Assembly (NCBI RefSeq): GCF_016469035.1
Contig: NZ_JAEHJZ010000039.1
Coordinates: 32,150 to 96,149, forward strand
Source: Gelidibacter salicanalis
Lineage (GTDB): Bacteria > Bacteroidota > Bacteroidia > Flavobacteriales > Flavobacteriaceae
Length of the DNA: 64,000 bases
Reading direction: 5' to 3'
Within the stretch, counting starts at the first letter, position 1. The number at the start of each line of letters is the position of its first letter. Under the pieces are notes generated by a model that worked only from the letters and a program-made list of their open reading frames with translations, ran no database searches and was not told the origin of the DNA. A program made the translations under genes and the position numbers. Below are positions 9,004-16,905 of this stretch, one piece after another.

Positions 9004-11892
9004 TTACATCTTAATCAATTTAGAAGTAGACACATGTCCGTTATAATCATTAATTTTAATAACATACAAGCTCTGGTCTAAATCAGAAACATCAAAACTA
9101 TCTTTTTGTGTAAAGTTGCCTTTAAAAGATTTGATGTGTTTCCCCGTAAGGTCATAAATATCTAAGCCATTAAAATCTCTATTTACTTTAAACCTGCTGT
9201 TTGACGGATTTGGATATAGGGTAAAACTGGAAGTGCTTTCAAAACCATCAGTGCTTAATGTAGAAGGTTTATTTCCAAATATTCTAAACTGACCTGCAGC
9301 GATAGATATTGTAGCTTGGTTGTAGCTTGTCTTTCCTGTATCATCCATTAAGTCATACCAAGTTTCTCCGGAAGGGATGGTCGTATTTAAAGTTTTAGAG
9401 GTCACATCAAAATTCGCCAAAACAATCACATTCTTAAGGCTACTGCCCGGCAATGCATTATTGAAAATTTCAATGGAAGGGGTAAGGGTATTGGTGTTTA
9501 TTTTATAGTCGCCTTCAAACACATCTTCTTCTGTTTTTAGCTTAATTAGCCGTGCCCAGTCGTTATAGACCTTATTTCTATTAGTGTCTCCCAACCAGTT
9601 TTGTGTCCATTGTGGTTGTGGCTTGGTGGCCAATTTACAGTCTCCCGGTGGGTTGCCAGCATCCCCACCTTCTTCTAATGGAGCGTCAGGTATATTTAGT
9701 GTACCATCATTACAGGTAAAAATTGAATTTTGCATTCCTAATTCGCCAAAATGCCAGATCATTTTAGGTCCTGGTACAGTTAAAGTAACAGCACCCAAGG
9801 CGGACATTCTTGATAAAGCGGTATTTAAATCTTTAACATCATGAACACTGTTGGTGCTATTGCCATACATCAAATTTTTGTACATCAAACGCTCCTCATC
9901 ATGACTTTCTGCATAGCCTATAACACGTAGACCTTGAAATTGCGGTCTTGATTTATGACCAATACCACTAATATCAGCGGTATAACCCATAGTCAATTCG
10001 TTATAAGCACGGTTCATATTACCCCACATCATGATGCCTTTTCCCTCGTCATATTTATAATTAGCCCATTCTTTTTCTTCATTCTCTGAACCTAAATGCT
10101 CAAAAATGACATAATGGTTGGGATCTAAGGACCACGAGTAATCCGCATATTCTTTTAAAACCGCTACACGATCTGCTTGATAAGCATTGGTACAGCCTTC
10201 ATCGTTGGCAGTGCAATTTTGGGTAAATCCTTTAGTCAAATCCCAACGGAAGCCATCAATCTTAAATTCTTCAATCCAATGCTTAACAATCCGTTTTGCA
10301 TACGCTTTAGTGATCGCGTTTGAATGGTTAAAATCAGACCCCACATTATAACTGTGTCTTGCTTCTGTATTGAAATATGGATTTTCACTGCTCGGACCGC
10401 CCCAACCATCACCATCAGGATCATCCATCCACATCCTGACCATTGGGTTTCTTCCATAGGCATGATTGAGGGCCACGTCAAGAATGACTGCGATTCCGTT
10501 TTGATGACAGAGATCTATAAATTCTTTCAACTTGTTCTCGGCCCCATAAAACTTATCCAAAGCCATGTGAAACGAAGTGTTGTACCCCCAGCTTTCGTTG
10601 CCTTCAAATTCCATTACAGGTAAGAGTTCAATAGCGTTGATGTTGAGGTTTTTAAAATACTCAATTCTATCGATTAGATCTTGGTAGTTCCGGTCTGAAT
10701 CAAAGTCTCTGATTAAAACTTCATAAATAATGAGGTCTTCTTTTTTTGGTTTCGTAAAATTGTTGACCTGCCAATTATAAGGTGTTTGACCTGTTTGTAA
10801 AACAGTTACTTCACGCTCTTGACCTGCTGGATAGGCAGGAAGATTAGGATAAGAGCTTGCAGGAATGTATGGATCGTCAAATGGTGATAACACTAATGTA
10901 GAATAAGGGTCTGCCGTTTTTACCAAAGCAGGTGAATTTGTAATTGGTGTTTTTTCAAAAACCCAGTATTGATAAGTATAAGTCTGACCAGAAACCAAAC
11001 CTGTCAATTCTAACCAAAATTTTCCAGTTGTAGGATCTCTTTTCATGGCGTAGTTGCTGTTTGGCTCCCAATTGTTAAAGGTTCCTGCCACATCTACAAA
11101 ATCTTTATTTGGTGCGTCAAGCACTAAAGTAGCCTTGGTGTTATCTGAAGTATTATAATTAATGCCGTCAATCATTCCAGAAGGTAAAGTTGCCGAGATC
11201 GTAGTAGGCTTTATAACAACCGAAAATAATTTAGTGATTGTTGTTCCCGCCAGGGTAACTTCCAGTTTATAATTTTGGTTTGACGTAATATTTGAATGGG
11301 TAAAAAGATAATTGGAGGTGTCCACATTGGTATTAATGCTTGCACCATTGGCTATTAAATTATAACTCGCATTACCGCCAGAGTTTGTGGCGGAAATATT
11401 CAAACTGCCACCGGTAGTTAGGATGGTGGTGCTATTTTGTTGTGGTGAAGTTAAGGTGACTTGAAAACTTCCTACATTTAATAGTATGTCTTGGCTTTTT
11501 TTATTGCCGTCTCCGTTTTTAGCCTTGATTAAAAAACCTATTCTGCCAATACCATTTCTCTGAAAAAAAGTAGTAGGCGTAAAGGAAATACTATAGGTGT
11601 CATTGCTGCTATTATAGCTGAGTTTATTGGTCTCGCTAGAGGCCGTCCAAGCACCATTAGTTGGGCAATCTTGTTGGTTGGTGAGATTAACATCATAGGA
11701 CCAGGCCCAAAGATAAAGCGAGTTTGTTGTCACGCCCCAAGTTGCTTCATTAATGCTGTTGCCATTAAATGTAATTGTGATATTCTGATTTTCCTCAAAA
11801 GTCGATGGCGCAACTGTATAGGTCACATTTTGCTGTTGCGCAAAAGCGAACGAACACATGAAGAGCATTATGTAAAATGTAATTTTTTTCAT
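9004..11892 (-). CDS. Secreted GH13 alpha-amylase with T9SS C-terminal sorting domain
   Basis: About 962 residues, starting at MKKITFYIMLFMCSFAFAQ, which is a clean signal peptide without a lipobox; the 18 codons upstream add nothing signal-like. Order: an N-terminal Ig-like domain, a second beta domain, a CBM48-like domain (VDVAGTFNNWEPNSNYAMKR), and a GH13 barrel with nucleophile Asp551 in GFRWDLTKG, acid/base Glu598 in IFEHLGSE and Asp665 in ESHDEERL. A type A sorting domain (SFTLYPNPSNSRFKV to the end) would send it through the type IX system to the surface. It would cut starch-like polymer outside the cell. Its first domain resembles the whole of the small secreted protein encoded at 14089-14880. 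Confidence 0.93.
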   Translation of the reverse strand: MKKITFYIMLFMCSFAFAQQQNVTYTVAPSTFEENQNITITFNGNSINEATWGVTTNSLYLWAWSYDVNLTNQQDCPTNGAWTASSETNKLSYNSSNDTYSISFTPTTFFQRNGIGRIGFLIKAKNGDGNKKSQDILLNVGSFQVTLTSPQQNSTTILTTGGSLNISATNSGGNASYNLIANGASINTNVDTSNYLFTHSNITSNQNYKLEVTLAGTTITKLFSVVIKPTTISATLPSGMIDGINYNTSDNTKATLVLDAPNKDFVDVAGTFNNWEPNSNYAMKRDPTTGKFWLELTGLVSGQTYTYQYWVFEKTPITNSPALVKTADPYSTLVLSPFDDPYIPASSYPNLPAYPAGQEREVTVLQTGQTPYNWQVNNFTKPKKEDLIIYEVLIRDFDSDRNYQDLIDRIEYFKNLNINAIELLPVMEFEGNESWGYNTSFHMALDKFYGAENKLKEFIDLCHQNGIAVILDVALNHAYGRNPMVRMWMDDPDGDGWGGPSSENPYFNTEARHSYNVGSDFNHSNAITKAYAKRIVKHWIEEFKIDGFRWDLTKGFTQNCTANDEGCTNAYQADRVAVLKEYADYSWSLDPNHYVIFEHLGSENEEKEWANYKYDEGKGIMMWGNMNRAYNELTMGYTADISGIGHKSRPQFQGLRVIGYAESHDEERLMYKNLMYGNSTNSVHDVKDLNTALSRMSALGAVTLTVPGPKMIWHFGELGMQNSIFTCNDGTLNIPDAPLEEGGDAGNPPGDCKLATKPQPQWTQNWLGDTNRNKVYNDWARLIKLKTEEDVFEGDYKINTNTLTPSIEIFNNALPGSSLKNVIVLANFDVTSKTLNTTIPSGETWYDLMDDTGKTSYNQATISIAAGQFRIFGNKPSTLSTDGFESTSSFTLYPNPSNSRFKVNRDFNGLDIYDLTGKHIKSFKGNFTQKDSFDVSDLDQSLYVIKINDYNGHVSTSKLIKM

Positions 11893-11999
11893 CTTTAAGA
11901 ATTTTAAGGATTCAATGTATGGCTGCAACCATATCTTGTTTTTCAACAGAAATATGCTTTGAGCGTATTAAAAAAGGCTATCTAAAAAAAAAATCCTTT

Positions 12000-12090
12000 T
12001 AATTTGATGTGGCAGGTTGAGCCTGTCGTAACCGATATTAATTGTCATCAGGTTGCACTATTACGACAAGCTCAATATGACATCACCTTA
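12000..12090. repeat. Intergenic palindromic repeat element (type 1) inside a terminator-like stem
   Basis: TTGAGCCTGTCGTAA (12017-12031) and TTACGACAAGCTCAA (12061-12075) form an inverted repeat with one mismatch, followed by ATATGACATC as in the 8.9 kb element. It is enclosed by ATTAAAAAAGGCTA (11967-11980) and TAGCCCTTTTATTTTTAAT (12102-12120), which are complementary and look like the two arms of a minus-strand terminator after the SusE/F-like gene. Confidence 0.65.
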
Positions 12091-12121
12091 TACTTTTCAA
12101 ATAGCCCTTTTATTTTTAATC

Positions 12122-14077
12122 TTAAAGAATGGTAACCGTACCTTTATTAAAGTCAGCTTTAATTGTGTAAGTTCCATCTCCAGGAGCACCCACATTTTGT
12201 TCTCCGTCTCTTATCAACATGCCTGAATAAGCTGGATTTACTCCCCAATCATTATCCCAAGCACCTTGTACAGGTAAGAACTTAAACTCATCTGAAGCCA
12301 CTAAAACTTGACTGATTTCAAAGACACCTTCTGAGAGTTTTGTGAAAGCAGGTGCCGTTGCATTGTTCCACCCATTAGGAGAACCAACCAAATATAAATT
12401 ATCTGGTATTTCAGTTAGGCTGTAGGACAGCGTGTTGAAATCAATACTAATCATATACGTACCGGCATTTGCTACTGGAATATTATTTTCGCCATCTTGA
12501 ACCAACTTTCCAGGTGAATCAGGATTTTCACCCCAATCATTATCCCAAGAGCCTGAAACCGGTAGCAATTTAAACTCTGATCCTGCATCAAAAGTTTGAA
12601 CTCTTACAAACACACCATTTCCGGTGGTATTAAATTGTTGTGTTGCATCTGTATTATTCCAACCATTTTGTGATCCTACAGTAAACAGGTTATTAATGGC
12701 TGAAGTTTTTACTGTTAAATTATTGAAATCTACAATTACAACATACTTTCCAGCATCTGCTATTTTGATATTTTGTTCACCATTTTGAATTAAACTACCA
12801 GGATTTTCTGGGTCTTCTCCCCAGTCTCCATCCCAAGCTCCTAAATTTGGTAAAAATTTAAATTCAGAATTAGCATCAAAATCATAAGTTAAACTAAAAA
12901 CACCATTACTATCATTATAGAATGGAATGGCTGTAGCATTGTTCCATCCATTAATAGAGCCAACCATAAATAAATTATCAGGTGCTTTGAATTCTGTAAC
13001 TGTAAGACTTAATGTTGGAAAATCGACCGTAATAATATAAGTTCCAGCAGTAGTGACAGTAAGATTTTGTTCCCCATCTTGAATTATTTTACCAGGATTA
13101 GCTGGGTCTTCTCCCCAATCGCCATCCCACAAACCTAATGTTGGTAAAAACTTAAATTCGCCATTTTCTGGAAGATCAATTTGTAATTTAAAATTACCAT
13201 TCCCATTATTTACAAAAGGTACTGCCGTAGCATTATCCCATCCATTATGACTCCCTACTAAATAAAGCTCGTTAATTACGAAAACATCCCAGTTAATGTA
13301 TTTCTTTGCTGCATTAAGCACCGTAACACCATCAGTTACTTTCGCTTGTACTGTCCATATAACATTTTGGGTGTTGGCAAACTCTGCCCCTATTTGAGCA
13401 TTGGTCATTGTAAAGGATGTTCCAGAATCTATAGGAAACGTTATTAATGGTTCAGAAAAATCACCATCCAATTCATCGAATAATAAAGTATACTCTATGG
13501 TTCCAGAACCCATAGTAGTTTCTGCTGGTTCCCATTCAAATGTAACTTCTCCATCTGGGTCTCCATAAATATCTGCCTTAATAAGGTTGTTATTGTCTGG
13601 TGCTAAAAGATTAAAATCTTTAATACCATTATCAGAAAATCTTGTAAAAGAGATATTGTTTTTGGCACTAAAAACTTCAACATCGCCATTAGTTGCAACC
13701 ACTTGCCATTGTAATTCTGCAATGGCCCCAGAAGCAAAGCCAGCAGCATTTAAAGCTTCATCAATTTGAGCAAATGTGAGTGTTGCTTGATTTTTCTTGC
13801 CTTCATCATCACTAATAAACATGGCTAATTCTCCATCAGCATTAAAGAATAGCACTTTATAAGTTGGCACTTTCGAAACACCTGGTGCTGCTGCATTCCA
13901 ATTTAATACAATGGCTTTGTCTGGAGTACCAGAATTTAACACATAGGATGTTACATTGTTCTCTACAATATTGAAACCATTAAGAGCCTCAGTGTCTGAA
14001 CTGAATTCAACATCATTGGAACAAGACGTGAATAATGCTAAGAGAATTATCGATATTTTGTATACTAGTTTTTTCAT
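12122..14077 (-). CDS. SusE/SusF-like starch-binding outer-membrane lipoprotein with four tandem domains
   Basis: A 651-residue lipoprotein (LLALFTSCSND lipobox). The N-terminal ~270 residues are SusE-type Ig-like domains (TSYVLNSGTPDKAIVLNWNAAAP; TYKVLFFNADGE). Four repeats of 92-98 residues follow, at about 270-367, 368-462, 463-559 and 560-651. Each opens with a (N/E)L(Y/F)xVGSxNGW motif and carries FKxLPxxGxWDxDWGxNP and a (D/N)GEQN or DGENN block. The conserved Trp residues fit carbohydrate stacking as in SusE/SusF starch-binding modules. It would hold alpha-glucan at the cell surface near the SusCD pair encoded upstream. It starts 11 bases after the preceding gene, so it is in the same operon. 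Confidence 0.9.
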   Translation of the reverse strand: MKKLVYKISIILLALFTSCSNDVEFSSDTEALNGFNIVENNVTSYVLNSGTPDKAIVLNWNAAAPGVSKVPTYKVLFFNADGELAMFISDDEGKKNQATLTFAQIDEALNAAGFASGAIAELQWQVVATNGDVEVFSAKNNISFTRFSDNGIKDFNLLAPDNNNLIKADIYGDPDGEVTFEWEPAETTMGSGTIEYTLLFDELDGDFSEPLITFPIDSGTSFTMTNAQIGAEFANTQNVIWTVQAKVTDGVTVLNAAKKYINWDVFVINELYLVGSHNGWDNATAVPFVNNGNGNFKLQIDLPENGEFKFLPTLGLWDGDWGEDPANPGKIIQDGEQNLTVTTAGTYIITVDFPTLSLTVTEFKAPDNLFMVGSINGWNNATAIPFYNDSNGVFSLTYDFDANSEFKFLPNLGAWDGDWGEDPENPGSLIQNGEQNIKIADAGKYVVIVDFNNLTVKTSAINNLFTVGSQNGWNNTDATQQFNTTGNGVFVRVQTFDAGSEFKLLPVSGSWDNDWGENPDSPGKLVQDGENNIPVANAGTYMISIDFNTLSYSLTEIPDNLYLVGSPNGWNNATAPAFTKLSEGVFEISQVLVASDEFKFLPVQGAWDNDWGVNPAYSGMLIRDGEQNVGAPGDGTYTIKADFNKGTVTIL

Positions 14078-14088
14078 AACGTTTAATT

Positions 14089-14880
14089 TTAATTAGCTGC
14101 CTGTCTTAATACAATTTCCTCTTCAGTAGATTGGATTGTTGGATTATCTGTATCGAAAAAGTGGTATTTTAATGTAGACAATGTTCCTGCATCAAATAAA
14201 CCTTGAAAGGATTGAGCGGGAATTATAGCAGCCTCATAATATTGCCCATTAAACCTTGTTTCAATTTCAATAGCAAGTAAGGCATCTACTTCAGGTTCAA
14301 TATGCAATGTGATATTTTGAGCACCAATCATTGCTGGGTTGCTAATTTCAGGAAAGTTTTTGTTAAAACGGAATGTTACAACATCTTTGGTGGTTGCTTG
14401 AGAAGGAAATGTTCTCACCTCTTTTTCTATAAACTTAAAAGGTGCAAATGGAATTGTTAAATCATTTGTTTGAAACGTTCCAGCCTGATTTCTTAATAAG
14501 TATCCTATTGACGTTATCGAACCAGGGGCAGCCTCTGCACCATAAAGCTCAGCAAGTGTTCTGTAAGTGTTCACCCCATCAGTTATAGGAAACTTTATTC
14601 TATATTCAGTATCGCTTAATTTTTCTAATTTTGCCGAGGATTTAATATTGGTCCACTCACCATTCGTCTTAGAGTCTCCCGCATTAGAAAAACTCCAGAT
14701 ATAAAGATCTTTTCCTTCTAATGACTTACCGTCACGATCAGTGGCGCCAGCTACATTAAATAGGATTTCTATATTTTCGTCAATTACGGTATAACTAGCA
14801 GGATTACCTGTAATAACAGGATTTTGTGCTTGAACCAATAATGTCGGTAAAAAAAGTATAGTTAATAATAATTTTTTCAT
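14089..14880 (-). CDS. Secreted protein related to the N-terminal domain of the neighbouring amylase
   Basis: A 263-residue exported protein with signal peptide MKKLLLTILFLPTLLVQAQ and no lipobox. Residues ~25-135 (LYIWSFSNAGDSKTNGEWT..., DTEYRIKFPI, SIGYLLRNQAGT) align by eye with the first domain of the GH13 amylase at 9004-11892 (LYLWAWSYD, NGAWTASSETNKL, DTYSISFTP, GRIGFLIKAKNGD). The C-terminal part is a second beta-rich domain with no family I recognise. It lies in the Sus operon between a small lipoprotein and the SusE/F-like protein. A role in surface glucan binding is inferred from position and this similarity. Confidence 0.75.
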   Translation of the reverse strand: MKKLLLTILFLPTLLVQAQNPVITGNPASYTVIDENIEILFNVAGATDRDGKSLEGKDLYIWSFSNAGDSKTNGEWTNIKSSAKLEKLSDTEYRIKFPITDGVNTYRTLAELYGAEAAPGSITSIGYLLRNQAGTFQTNDLTIPFAPFKFIEKEVRTFPSQATTKDVVTFRFNKNFPEISNPAMIGAQNITLHIEPEVDALLAIEIETRFNGQYYEAAIIPAQSFQGLFDAGTLSTLKYHFFDTDNPTIQSTEEEIVLRQAAN

Positions 14881-14891
14881 AATTCGATTTT

Positions 14892-15437
14892 TTATTGTTT
14901 AGCTAGTATGTATTCATATCTCGTTACCGCATTACCTGAAGCATCTAGTCTTTCATAGTTTAAAGATAACTTTTGGTTATCTCCGGTTATTCCAGCGTAT
15001 GTTTTAATTAAAAACAAAACCGTGTTACCATTTATGATAGTTTCAATACCAGACGAAGCATTTATGCCTAGCTGCTGGTTTACTAAATTTACGGTGTCAT
15101 CAGAATTCCAAGTCCATGTACCAGTTCCTTCTGATATAACATAAGACATTGGCGAGTTTCCAACGGTTGTGGATAATGTTCCATCACCAATTTGTAAAGT
15201 AAAATCTGTAAAAGGCATACCTGAAATGGCGTTGGTAATATCTACTCGGGTTGCAAAATCAGGAAATCCTTTCTTTTCAGCATCTAAATCTATTTGAGAA
15301 ACGGTCTCAATAGACCACGTACCCGTTAATTGTTCACTTCTATCTACAATAGTTCCGTGCGTTCCTTCATTATCAGGAGAACAGTTTGTAAAGATTAAAG
15401 CTATACTTAATAATAAGCTATATGTTATCGTTTTCAT
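14892..15437 (-). CDS. Small lipoprotein of the Sus operon (DUF5004/lipocalin-like)
   Basis: A 181-residue lipoprotein (LIFTNCSPDNE lipobox). The body is beta-rich, with LTGTWSIETVSQIDLD near the N-terminus, GTGTWTWNSDDTVNLV in the middle and a final LNYERLDASG..RYEYILAK strand, a layout seen in lipocalin-like proteins such as DUF5004. It is encoded between SusD and the small secreted beta protein with gaps of about 11 bases, so it is co-transcribed. Function unknown; a surface or periplasmic accessory role is inferred from context only. Confidence 0.7.
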   Translation of the reverse strand: MKTITYSLLLSIALIFTNCSPDNEGTHGTIVDRSEQLTGTWSIETVSQIDLDAEKKGFPDFATRVDITNAISGMPFTDFTLQIGDGTLSTTVGNSPMSYVISEGTGTWTWNSDDTVNLVNQQLGINASSGIETIINGNTVLFLIKTYAGITGDNQKLSLNYERLDASGNAVTRYEYILAKQ

Positions 15438-15449
15438 AGTTCTATTTTT

Positions 15450-16904
15450 TTAGTTACAACCTCCTGTTGGGTTTTGAATAAATCCTGTAAATACTTCCGT
15501 TGCAGGGAATTGAAATAAAATACCATTACAGTTCCATGGTGCATTTCTTATAGTTAAACTATTTTCATCTATGCCAATTCGCTTTAAATCGCTTACACGA
15601 TTACCTTCTCCCAACAGTTCGATACGCCTTTGTTCTCTGATAAGATTGATTAATTGAGACTGGGACAAACCACTTATTGTGGATAAACCTGCTCGCTCTA
15701 AGATGCTATTTATATCATCTTCAGCTAGCAGTAGACTGTTTGTTTCTGCTGCAGCTTCCGCTCTAATTAAAAGTATTTCAGTATAGTGAACTAAAGGCAC
15801 ATTAAAGATTCCTTTATTAAATTTTAAAAGAAAGTACTCACCATCTATTTCTTCCAACAAATCTTTTCTTTTATCTGTTGAAGGAATAGAATTATATAGA
15901 TCTTGCATAATTCTAATGGTCGTATTAGAAATAGAAGTGTCTGTTCTATAACGTTGAAAGGTACCTCCTTTACTATTTGCTATTGATTCTGAAACAATAC
16001 CAAAAATGGTTTCTACGTTTGGAGATTCGGTATTGTTATTATCTAAAAGATTACCTGCAAATCGTTCTGTTCCCGTAGCTCCTCCTTGATATAGATTTAC
16101 ATCGAAGACAGCCGAAGTGTTCATTAAAGCTGCATCAGCATAATTATAAGCCATTTGGTAATTAGAGCCTTCAGTAGCTATATCGGGGCCAAATCCGGCT
16201 TGAAAAAACACTTTAGCTAAATAGGCTTGTGCAGCTGCTTTATCCCCATAGTTTTGATCGCTGGAGTTGGTTGTATTTAGTAAACTTTCAGCTTCTTTTA
16301 AGTCGCTTAATAAATCGGCATAGTTTTCTGCTACCGTTCCTCTAGTTTGACCAATGGCATTGTTAATCTCTTTTATGTACTGTATTCCTAAATGCGAATT
16401 GTCTGAGGAAAATCCAGGAGAGTGAGACATAAATCGTGACACTTCAAAATGAGCTATTGCTCTTAATAAAAGTGCTTCGCCTTTTATTTCTTGAATTCTA
16501 GCATTTGTTTCAGTAACACCGATAGCATCTAAGTTGTTTTCTATTTGGTTTAGCACAACATTGGCATCTAATACAATTCGGTAAAAACCACGATACATAT
16601 TATCTCTAATTGAATTATTAAAGAATGAAGTACTTCTATTATATATTTCAGTTTCATCAGAATTTAGTCCTCCTGGTCCGTTAATATTATCTCCGTTAAT
16701 TTCGGCGTATAACTGAGCATTTCCTCCTAAAGGCCAACCTAAATTATTATAACCCGCATTTAAAAGTGCTTCAAGATCAGCCAAACTTGTTGGGCCTACA
16801 ATATCTACATTTTCAGGAAGTTCTTCCAAATCACATGAAACAAATAATGAGATTGAGAAAAACAATCCTAATAATAATTTTATATTTCTTTTCATCGTTT
16901 CCAT
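15450..16904 (-). CDS. susD: SusD/RagB-family lipoprotein of the alpha-glucan locus
   Basis: About 484 residues from METMKRNIKLLLGLFF; the Met three codons later (base 16895) is an equally good start. The lipobox is SLFVSCDLEELP. SusD features are LEALLNAGYNNLGWPLGG, GFYRIVLDANVVLNQIENNL, a TPR-like helix GEALLLRAIAHFEVSRF, LIREQRRIELLGEGNRVSDLKR and the C-terminal IRNAPWNCNGILFQFPATEV. It should bind maltooligosaccharide above the SusC pore. It begins right after the SusC stop codon, as in all SusCD pairs. The symbol refers to family and context; substrate specificity is inferred from the GH13, GH31 and GH65 neighbours. Confidence 0.93.
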   Translation of the reverse strand: METMKRNIKLLLGLFFSISLFVSCDLEELPENVDIVGPTSLADLEALLNAGYNNLGWPLGGNAQLYAEINGDNINGPGGLNSDETEIYNRSTSFFNNSIRDNMYRGFYRIVLDANVVLNQIENNLDAIGVTETNARIQEIKGEALLLRAIAHFEVSRFMSHSPGFSSDNSHLGIQYIKEINNAIGQTRGTVAENYADLLSDLKEAESLLNTTNSSDQNYGDKAAAQAYLAKVFFQAGFGPDIATEGSNYQMAYNYADAALMNTSAVFDVNLYQGGATGTERFAGNLLDNNNTESPNVETIFGIVSESIANSKGGTFQRYRTDTSISNTTIRIMQDLYNSIPSTDKRKDLLEEIDGEYFLLKFNKGIFNVPLVHYTEILLIRAEAAAETNSLLLAEDDINSILERAGLSTISGLSQSQLINLIREQRRIELLGEGNRVSDLKRIGIDENSLTIRNAPWNCNGILFQFPATEVFTGFIQNPTGGCN

Positions 16905-16905
16905 T

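Noticed and set aside
11893-11946. Longer N-terminus of the T9SS amylase (18 extra codons)
   Set aside because: The extension MKNKIWLQPYIESLKFLK would bury the signal peptide; the internal Met gives a standard exported N-terminus.
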